From contig CALZHX010000195.1 of the NCBI GenBank assembly GCA_945787435.1, positions 1 through 5,002 of the forward strand: DNA of 5,002 bases. Reading direction: 5' to 3'. The notes under the pieces were generated by a model. The model was not told the origin of the DNA. It made no database searches and saw nothing but the letters and a program-made list of their open reading frames with translations. Every line of letters begins with the position of its first letter. Positions within the stretch are counted from its first letter, which is position 1. Source of the DNA: an uncultured Woeseiaceae bacterium (GTDB lineage: Bacteria; Pseudomonadota; Gammaproteobacteria; Steroidobacterales; Woeseiaceae). Positions 1 through 5,002 of this stretch are shown piece after piece. Position numbers and translations under genes: made by a program.

Positions 1-78
1 CACGGCCCGGTTCGTGCCGGCGTCTACGCAATGACCGGCGGTGGTGACGCGTTCACCGACGAGGATACGCACCAGTGA
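1..78 (+). CDS. 3' end of an unidentified upstream gene
   Basis: The first frame is open from base 1 to a TGA at 76-78 and encodes 25 residues ending in DAFTDEDTHQ. Its TGA shares bases with the GTG start of the following dioxygenase, and that 4-bp GTGA overlap is the main reason to treat the frame as a real gene end. The overlap implies co-transcription and translational coupling, so the missing gene is probably functionally tied to ring cleavage, for example a partner subunit or a neighbouring catabolic enzyme. The visible tail is too short and polar to assign to a family, and I do not recognise it. The rest of the gene lies to the left of the window. Confidence 0.7.
   Translation, partial: HGPVRAGVYAMTGGGDAFTDEDTHQ
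61..65 (+). promoter_or_regulatory. Shine-Dalgarno site for the dioxygenase
   Basis: GAGGA sits 9 bases before the GTG at 75, inside the end of the upstream gene. It supports GTG 75 as the true start. The protein read from there also begins with the beta strand and His motif expected at the N-terminus of LigB-type dioxygenases, so no longer N-terminus is needed. Confidence 0.6.
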
Positions 79-899
79 GTCTCGTCTACGCAGGAGTGCT
101 CAGCCATGCGCCCGGGATCACCGGGCGTGCGCATCTCGTCAAGAATGTTGAGGAGCGCGAGCGTTTTTACGCAAAACTCGATCAGCAACGCAGGGAGATA
201 GAGGCTAGCGGCGCCGAAGCACTTATCGTCATGGCAGCGGAGCATTTCGGCAACTTCTTCATGAACAACATGCCGGCTTATTGCGTAGGCATCGGCGAAA
301 AGTATTCCGGTCCAATAGAGGATTCGGAATGGCTGAAAATTGCAAAGACCGAAATCGCGGGTGCGCCGGATCTCGGTCGCCGGCTGGTCGTTGAGATCAT
401 GCAGAGTGTCGACACAGCGTATGCGGAAGAGTGGAAGTTCGATCACGGCATCATGGTGCCGCTGCATTTTCTGACGCCGAACTATGATGTTCCTGTTATC
501 CCCGTCAATATCAACTGCCAGGGACCACCGCTGACGCCGTTGCATCGGGCCTGGGCGTTTGGCGAGGCAATTCGCCGAGCCTGCGACTCGGTTCCCGAAA
601 AGGTTGCTGTGGTCGGTACGGGAGGAATTTCACATTGGCCGGCAACGCCGGACTCCGGGAAAATCAACGAGGAGTGGGATCGCGAGTTTCTTGACCGGCT
701 GATGCGGCAGGACAAAGAGGCGCTACTTTCATACACGAATGAAGAGACCTACCGCGACGGCGGGCAGGGCGGTTTTGAAATTCGAACCTATATTGCTGCG
801 GCTGCGGCGGCCGGCGGCAAAGGCGATTTGCAGTACTACACAGCTGAGCTGCCTATTTTCGCCGTCGGTTGCACGGTCGCGCGGTTCGATATTGCCTAG
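75..899 (+). CDS. LigB-family class III extradiol ring-cleavage dioxygenase
   Basis: A 274-residue cytosolic enzyme of the LigB superfamily, which uses non-heme Fe(II) and O2 to open catechol-type rings next to the hydroxyls (meta cleavage). Visible family signatures are H11 in LSHAPG, H57 in AAEHFGN and E235 in GGFE, which match the two His and one Glu iron ligands. H187 in GGISHWP matches the catalytic His, and H124 in FDHG another conserved active-site His. The length fits catalytic subunits of the family, which run about 270-315 residues. The start is GTG, overlapping the previous gene's stop and preceded by GAGGA; the stop is TAG. The substrate cannot be read from sequence: protocatechuate, gallate, 2,3-dihydroxyphenylpropionate and aminophenol enzymes all share this fold. 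No LigA-like small subunit is recognisable in the window. The family call is firm and the substrate is unknown. Confidence 0.93.
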   Translation: MSLVYAGVLSHAPGITGRAHLVKNVEERERFYAKLDQQRREIEASGAEALIVMAAEHFGNFFMNNMPAYCVGIGEKYSGPIEDSEWLKIAKTEIAGAPDLGRRLVVEIMQSVDTAYAEEWKFDHGIMVPLHFLTPNYDVPVIPVNINCQGPPLTPLHRAWAFGEAIRRACDSVPEKVAVVGTGGISHWPATPDSGKINEEWDREFLDRLMRQDKEALLSYTNEETYRDGGQGGFEIRTYIAAAAAAGGKGDLQYYTAELPIFAVGCTVARFDIA

Positions 900-904
900 T
901 TGAA

Positions 905-945
905 CGGCGTCGGCTACCCAGGCGATATCCCATTTGCCGACGCCG
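905..945 (+). other. Perfect 10-bp intergenic stem-loop
   Basis: CGGCGTCGGC at 905-914 is the exact reverse complement of GCCGACGCCG at 936-945, with a 21-base loop. The loop itself contains the small palindrome GATATC. The structure begins 6 bases after the dioxygenase TAG. No T-run follows on either strand, so it is not a canonical Rho-independent terminator. It could still be a Rho-related 3' end, an mRNA-stabilising hairpin, or a palindromic protein-binding site that separates the dioxygenase unit from the next genes. The pairing is seen directly; the role is inferred. Confidence 0.55.
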
Positions 946-986
946 GCATGGCGATAAAAATTCCGCATGTCGCTATGATTAGCGGG

Positions 987-1949
987 ATGATTCGCTTCTG
1001 CATATTGCTGCTCCTTTGGCTGGCACCCAGCCTCGCATTGTCACACGGCGGGGTGGTCGAAGAGGAAGACCTTTGCGTTATAAAGGTCAACTACCTGCGC
1101 GGCCACTTCAAGATCTATCAACCATTGATCGACGGCCACAAGGAATACTGTGAGGACCTGCCGAATGCGACAGAGAGCGTATTCGTCATGGAATACCTGC
1201 ACGATAGCCTTGGTGAGGCGGCCGTCGATTTTCGAATCATCCGTGATGTCACGGGCAAGGGGCGCTTCGCGCGCGGGGAAGATGTAGCAGAACTCGACGA
1301 TCTTGAAGCAGTGACAATCCTGTACCGCGAGCCGACTGTGGACCCCGATGTCCTCACTGTCATTCATGACTTCAAAGAAGAAGGCGATTTCATCGGTATC
1401 GTTACTGCCAATGTCGATGGTGATCAAGAAATCTATCGAGCCGTGTTTCCGTTCGAGGTCGGCTACACAGGGCTCGGCTATTGGCCGTTTTTTATCGCAC
1501 TCTTGCTGGCGATTCAGCTCCAGTATTTATTTATGAGCGGGCGACTCAAACGCCGGCGCGAAAACAGGGCGACAGTGGTCGTTGCCTTGTTGCTCCTGTG
1601 TGCGCCGATATCCGATGCGTTGGCCGACGAGTGGGTCTCGTCACGTGGTGTCTACACAGTGAGTTTCGAGAGTTCGCTCGAGCCGATCGAGATCAACCGG
1701 ATTCACAATTGGGTCCTGCACATTACAAGCAAAAGTGGGCCCGTGACCGGCGCATCGCTGAGCATATCCGGCGGAATGCCTGCTCACGATCACGGCATGC
1801 CAACCCGCCCGCGAGTTACCGCAGAACTTGGCAATGGCGAGTACCGCCTCGAGGGCATGCGGTTTCACATGGGCGGCGACTGGGAAGTGTCTGTCGAAAT
1901 AAGCGCCAATGGCAAAACCGACACGGTGGTTGTGACATTGGCATTGTGA
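987..1949 (+). CDS. Membrane-anchored envelope protein with C-terminal YtkA/FixH-like domain
   Basis: A 320-residue protein if read from ATG 987. Residues 1-19 form a clear Sec signal peptide (hydrophobic core ILLLLWLAPSLALS). Residues 20-163 are an acidic periplasmic domain with Cys at 30 and 55 that could form a disulfide; I do not recognise it. Residues 164-183 are a membrane segment, 184-194 a very basic loop (SGRLKRRRENR), and 195-213 a second hydrophobic segment. Residues 214-320 resemble YtkA/FixH-type beta-sandwich domains, with the typical GGMPAHDHGMPT stretch and a following FHMGGDW. The basic loop fits a cytoplasmic hairpin between two membrane passes, leaving both outer domains in the periplasm. 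Other in-frame starts are ATG 948 and ATG 975; none has a good ribosome site, and 987 was chosen for the signal peptide. The TGA overlaps the next gene's GTG. FixH belongs to cbb3 oxidase assembly clusters, but no other fix gene is here, so that role is not claimed. The Met/His pattern hints at metal binding (inference). Confidence 0.8.
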   Translation: MIRFCILLLLWLAPSLALSHGGVVEEEDLCVIKVNYLRGHFKIYQPLIDGHKEYCEDLPNATESVFVMEYLHDSLGEAAVDFRIIRDVTGKGRFARGEDVAELDDLEAVTILYREPTVDPDVLTVIHDFKEEGDFIGIVTANVDGDQEIYRAVFPFEVGYTGLGYWPFFIALLLAIQLQYLFMSGRLKRRRENRATVVVALLLLCAPISDALADEWVSSRGVYTVSFESSLEPIEINRIHNWVLHITSKSGPVTGASLSISGGMPAHDHGMPTRPRVTAELGNGEYRLEGMRFHMGGDWEVSVEISANGKTDTVVVTLAL

Positions 1950-3154
1950 GCAAGTCGGTGATCACCTGGTGGCTGGTTGTCGTCGTAACCATTGCGACGC
2001 TTGTCGCCGCGTCGACGATCTGGCCACCGGTTGCGGACAAGTGGAACGATGCCGACATTGCCGCGTTGCGCTCCCTGTGGATAGGCAGTCTGGGGGAGTT
2101 GCCGCCCGACCCGACAAATGCCGTTGCGGATGATTCACGTGCCGCGAAACTTGGTCAAGCCCTGTTCTTCAGTACCAGTCTGAGCCCCTCCAATGCCATT
2201 GCGTGTGCGACCTGTCACCGACCAGAGCTAAGGTTTACAGACGGCATGCAAAAAGGGCGCGGTGTCGGTCAGTCGAAGCGCAATACGCGCAGTATCGTCG
2301 GTGTAGCTTACAGTCCCTGGCAATACTGGGACGGCAGGCGCGACAGCCAATGGGCGCAGGCGTTGTCGCCTGTTGAGGATCCTGCCGAGCATGGTGGGAG
2401 CAGGCAACATACGGTGCACGCCGTCGCTTCAGACGAACGGTTTCGCAAACAGTACGAGGATCTGTTCGGATTCTTGCCGGATCTCGACGACCCGCGGAAT
2501 GTCGACAGGGTGTTTAGCAACATCGGCAAAGCGATCGCAGCCTATGAACGACTGATCATGCCGGGCCCGTCGCGGTTCGATCGCTACGTGGAAGCGGTAC
2601 TGTCTGGCGACGAAAAGAAAACCCTGTAGTCAGCCGATGAAATCGCGGGCCTGCGCCTGTTCATCGGCAAAGCGGCTTGTACGCAATGCCACAACGGCCC
2701 GCTGCTGACGAATCACGAATTCCACAATACCGGCGTCCTGTCATTCCCGGGCGAGGTACCAGACAAAGGTCGCGCTGCGGGTGTGCGCCAGGTGCTGGCA
2801 GATCCGTTCAATTGCCGTGGAGAATTCAGCGACGCCAGCGAACAAGCGTGCGCAGAGCTCGAGTTCGCGCGCAGTGGCTACGAAGTGCTCGGAGCATTCC
2901 GTACACCGTCGCTCAGAAACCTGCAACACACGCAGCCCTACATGCACAAAGGCCAGATGTTCACGCTCGCCGAGGTCCTGGTGCACTACAACGAGGCACC
3001 GCTATCGATGATCGGCCACAATGAGTCCAAGCCACTCGGGCTCAGTGCTTTGGAGCTCATGCAGCTCGAGGCCTTTCTCATGACGCTGGCCGCTCCCTTG
3101 GAAACGGATGAGAAATGGCTGCGCCCTCCCGTTGGTAGCCCGGGATCTCTGTAA
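1946..3154 (+). pseudogene. MauG-like diheme cytochrome c peroxidase, interrupted by in-frame TAG
   Basis: The frame spans 403 codons from GTG 1946, whose GTGA overlaps the previous stop, to TAA 3152-3154, but codon 228 (2627-2629) is TAG. Residues 5-23 form a signal peptide or membrane anchor (WWLVVVVTIATLVAAS). The first heme domain carries CATCH at 87-91, then WDGR at 128-131, the position of the conserved inter-heme Trp in this family. The second heme motif CTQCH (245-249) lies after the stop, followed by FRTPSLRN and PYMHKGQ, both typical of MauG/CcpA-type C-terminal domains. Such enzymes are periplasmic and use two c-hemes to reduce peroxide or oxidise protein residues. The product ending at residue 227 would have one heme only. 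No base is inserted or lost and the frame downstream is well conserved, so this is a single point change. The first in-frame ATG/GTG/TTG after the stop is GTG 2783, beyond the second heme motif, so internal restart would not rescue it. The other explanations are sequencing error or readthrough. Confidence 0.88.
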
Positions 3155-3184
3155 CATCGGGAAGCGTTGCGGAAGCAGGAGCGC

Positions 3185-4207
3185 TCAAGCTGCGAGTAAG
3201 TTGCGGCCGAGCTTGTTGCCGAGAAATGTAGTGAACTCGGGCAGGGTGTCGCGATCGATGACGTTAATCGCCGGCAGGTCGGCCAGCTTCCTGACAAGCG
3301 CGACAGCCGCAGACGTATTCGCCGCCGGGCCGATGACGAGATCCGGCGTGACGTTGAACGCCTTCTGGACCCCAACTACCGCGAACGGATCAGATGCGGC
3401 CAGGATGATGCAGACAATATTGTCGCCGAGTTCCTGCATGGCGGCCCCGACGTTATAAGGCTCGAGTGGCGAGGCGCCGGTTTCGGCGACGAGGTAATCC
3501 GGTCGCAGCTTGTCGATATGACTCAGTAACGGTCGTATCGCCGCACGGAATTCCTGCTCGGGCACTACCGTTGACGGCAGCCCGGCATCCACGAAGTCAA
3601 ACACATGCGCGGCCCCAGCGCGCTTGAAGCTCGCAATGTCTCGGTAGCGTCCCGCGCCCGTCAGCTTGGCACCGACAATGTCGAGGCCGGCCGAAGAAAG
3701 AACCTCGCAGAGGCGTCGCCCTGCAACTGTCTTGCCGGCCATCATCGATGTGCCGATGATCAGGATAGTCGGTACCGCGAAGCTACCTTTGTCACCTCGT
3801 ATCGCGAACTGCCGCATCGTGATCTTGTGATTGTCCCTGACGATGTGGCCACGATAGTGGAGCGACAAGGGTCTGGGCAGCAGGGTCGAATAAGACGTAA
3901 AAACGCCAAGCAATCCCGCACTCGTGAGGGCATGCATGTTGCCTCGTTTTACATCGAGGTAACTGCCAACGCCTTCGAGCGTTGCCTCGCGATGGCCGAG
4001 CGCACCGATGACCTGGTCGCCTGGCTGCACAGGAAGCATCTCACCGGTGCACGACTCAATCGCGTAGAGCACCGTGCGGGTTCCTGTGACCTCGGTCCTG
4101 ACGTAGTCGCCCGATTCCCACAAGGACTGCTCGAGCAGTCGTACGTCGTAGGGATTTCGGTCAATGTCCGTAATGCGTGCGATCGAGGTATTAAAGGTCT
4201 GCGTCAT
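3185..4207 (-). CDS. P-loop NTPase-domain protein of unknown function
   Basis: A 340-residue soluble protein with no signal peptide or membrane segment. Residues 1 to about 135 form an N-terminal domain I do not recognise, rich in predicted beta strand, with the phrases LWESGDYVRTEVTG and PGDQVIGALGHRE. Residues 146 to about 340 form a P-loop domain. Walker A is GTSMMAGKT at 152-160, after a hydrophobic strand (VPTILII). KLTGAGRY follows at 181-188, DFVDAGLPST at 204-213, and a Walker B-like strand ending in Glu (PDYLVAETGAS, 236-246). This layout resembles the dethiobiotin synthetase/CobQ-like branch of P-loop enzymes, so an ATP-dependent ligase-like or kinase-like reaction is plausible. DUF1611/DgcN-type proteins also have a C-terminal P-loop domain, but their usual GTDCAVGK motif and N-terminal domain are absent. 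ATG 4207 overlaps the peptidase TGA (ATGA) and has AAGG 7 bases upstream, so the in-frame extension back to 4456 is not used. Function is unknown. Confidence 0.85.
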   Translation of the reverse strand: MTQTFNTSIARITDIDRNPYDVRLLEQSLWESGDYVRTEVTGTRTVLYAIESCTGEMLPVQPGDQVIGALGHREATLEGVGSYLDVKRGNMHALTSAGLLGVFTSYSTLLPRPLSLHYRGHIVRDNHKITMRQFAIRGDKGSFAVPTILIIGTSMMAGKTVAGRRLCEVLSSAGLDIVGAKLTGAGRYRDIASFKRAGAAHVFDFVDAGLPSTVVPEQEFRAAIRPLLSHIDKLRPDYLVAETGASPLEPYNVGAAMQELGDNIVCIILAASDPFAVVGVQKAFNVTPDLVIGPAANTSAAVALVRKLADLPAINVIDRDTLPEFTTFLGNKLGRNLLAA

Positions 4208-5002
4208 CCCGCTGCCTTGAGAACGGCCACGTCGGTTGGCGGTGACAGCAGCAACATGGTCAGAAGGGCGGCACGTTCGAGCGTCTTGTCGATATAGAGA
4301 AATTCGTGCTCTGCGTGAGCGCCATGGCCAACCGGGCCGAGACCGTCCAGTGTCGCTGTGTACTGACTTGTCGTATTGCCGTCTGATCCGCCGCCAACCC
4401 TCGCGCGACTGAGTTCGAGGCCGAGCTGTTTGCCAATGGACAGCGCCTGGTCCCATAGCGCTTCGTTCCGTGGTGTCGACTCCATTGAGGGCCGGCCAAT
4501 GGCTCCTTCGATTCGTAATCGAACGCCGGGAATCTCGGGCTTGATGCCGTGAATCAGTTTCTCGATGCGGTCGCCATCAGCGATAGTCGGTACGCGAACA
4601 TCGACAACCGCGCTGCTGTGCGCAGCGATAACGTTTGGCTGTACACCGCCGTCGACTGTGCCGACATTGATCGTGATGCCCTTTTCGGCATCGTTCATTG
4701 CGAACAGCTTCTGAATGACATGCGACAGCTCAAGTATTGCGCTGGCTCCCGCCTCAGGGTCCAGTCCGGCGTGTGCCGCTTTGCCATGAACGGTAAACGT
4801 GAAGCGACCGATACCTTTGCGCTCGGTCTTGAGACTTCCTTTATCGCCGAGCGCGGGTTCGAGGACGAAGGCGCGATTGGCCAGGCGCGCCAATCGTCGT
4901 ATGTGATGCGTCGATGTGCGACTACCAATCTCTTCGTCAGCATTAACAAAGATCAACGGCAGTACATCAGTTTGGAGGTTGAGGTCACGCAATGTTTTGA
5001 TG
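4204..5002 (-). CDS. M20-family zinc metallopeptidase, carboxypeptidase G2-like (5' end outside window)
   Basis: The frame runs in from the right edge and ends at TGA (4206-4204), showing 265 C-terminal residues. Carboxypeptidase G2 is 415 residues, so roughly 130-150 N-terminal residues, with the first zinc His and Asp, are missing. In visible numbering, NADEEIGS (20-27) carries the catalytic Glu and adjacent zinc Glu. KAAHAG with H77 marks the dimerisation domain, whose His contributes to the partner's active site. GGGSDGN (203-209) follows, and GHGAHAEHE with H229 supplies the last zinc His. All expected C-terminal residues are present, so the enzyme looks active. It resembles glutamate carboxypeptidases, which remove a C-terminal Glu from folates or peptides. 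Related M20 enzymes are N-acyl amino acid deacylases, so the substrate is open. The TTG at 4992 is only where a start-like codon falls; the frame continues to the edge. The gene is coupled by a 4-bp overlap to the P-loop protein. Confidence 0.9.
   Translation of the reverse strand, partial: IKTLRDLNLQTDVLPLIFVNADEEIGSRTSTHHIRRLARLANRAFVLEPALGDKGSLKTERKGIGRFTFTVHGKAAHAGLDPEAGASAILELSHVIQKLFAMNDAEKGITINVGTVDGGVQPNVIAAHSSAVVDVRVPTIADGDRIEKLIHGIKPEIPGVRLRIEGAIGRPSMESTPRNEALWDQALSIGKQLGLELSRARVGGGSDGNTTSQYTATLDGLGPVGHGAHAEHEFLYIDKTLERAALLTMLLLSPPTDVAVLKAAG
4215..4218 (-). promoter_or_regulatory. Shine-Dalgarno site for the P-loop protein
   Basis: On the minus strand AAGG lies 7 bases before the ATG at 4207, within the last codons of the peptidase gene. 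Together with the ATGA overlap it fixes this start and argues for reinitiation or coupled translation rather than a longer N-terminus. Confidence 0.6.

Noticed and set aside
24..545. 173-codon open frame on the minus strand
   Set aside because: It is antisense to the dioxygenase, whose active-site motifs prove the plus-strand reading.
441..1800. Shared GATCACGGCAT at about 441-451 and 1789-1799 as a direct repeat
   Set aside because: Both copies encode Asp-His-Gly within unrelated conserved motifs, there are only two, and they do not flank anything mobile.
1481..1945. Upstream in-frame extension of the peroxidase frame, about 155 codons
   Set aside because: It overlaps the coding envelope-protein gene in another frame and reads as low-complexity Arg-rich sequence. 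GTG 1946 starts a proper membrane/signal segment and overlaps the previous stop.
2627..2629. TAG read as pyrrolysine or by a reassigned code
   Set aside because: TAG serves as the normal stop of the dioxygenase at 897-899, and nothing in the window suggests pyrrolysine machinery. A point mutation or sequence error is simpler.
2783..3154. Separate C-terminal gene starting at GTG 2783 after the TAG
   Set aside because: It starts after the second heme motif CTQCH, so it would lack heme. It is the continuation of the interrupted peroxidase frame.
3185..4207. Firm assignment of the P-loop gene as DUF1611/DgcN D-glutamate N-acetyltransferase
   Set aside because: The pairing with a possible deacylase is tempting, but the family's GTDCAVGK loop and N-terminal domain are not present, so only a loose parallel is kept.
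3605..4297. 230-codon open frame on the plus strand
   Set aside because: It is antisense to the P-loop gene and the peptidase end, has no recognisable motifs, and is best explained by GC-rich codon periodicity of the real gene.
4208..4456. N-terminal extension of the P-loop protein on the minus strand
   Set aside because: It lies in another frame of the conserved peptidase C-terminus and is Arg/Trp-rich. ATG 4207 has a ribosome site and an ATGA overlap.

Overview
The window is dense, moderately GC-rich bacterial coding DNA (GC high-50s percent by eye). Genes are packed with 4-bp stop/start overlaps, and GTG starts appear next to ATG starts. Diheme MauG-type and YtkA/FixH-type periplasmic proteins, a class III extradiol dioxygenase and an M20 peptidase together suggest a free-living, respiring proteobacterium. 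A gammaproteobacterium would fit, but nothing here fixes the taxon. I see no rRNA, tRNA, CRISPR array, insertion sequence or prophage signal.

Layout, plus strand. Bases 1-78 are the last codons of an unidentified gene, whose TGA overlaps the GTG start of a LigB-type class III extradiol ring-cleavage dioxygenase (75-899). A perfect 10-bp stem-loop (905-945) follows directly. Next is an envelope protein (987-1949) that joins two modules in one frame: an unrecognised periplasmic domain with a membrane segment, then a second membrane segment and a YtkA/FixH-like domain. Its TGA overlaps the GTG start of a MauG-like diheme cytochrome c peroxidase gene (1946-3154). That reading frame is intact except for one in-frame TAG at 2627-2629, lying exactly between the two heme domains. 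I annotate it as a recent nonsense pseudogene, or an assembly error to be checked.

Layout, minus strand, converging on the first group after 30 bp. An M20-family, carboxypeptidase G2-like metallopeptidase enters from the right edge (5002-4204). Its TGA overlaps the ATG of a P-loop NTPase-domain protein of unknown function (4207-3185). These two genes are almost certainly one operon.

How the genes may work together. The YtkA/FixH-like fusion and the MauG-like enzyme are translationally coupled and both point to the periplasm, so they look like one redox module; its substrate is unknown. The extradiol dioxygenase is a cytosolic aromatic-ring-cleaving enzyme coupled to the gene to its left, and is probably a separate unit from the redox pair. 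The peptidase/P-loop pair is the least explained part: a hydrolase of amide or peptide bonds beside a probable ATP-using protein with an unfamiliar N-terminal domain.
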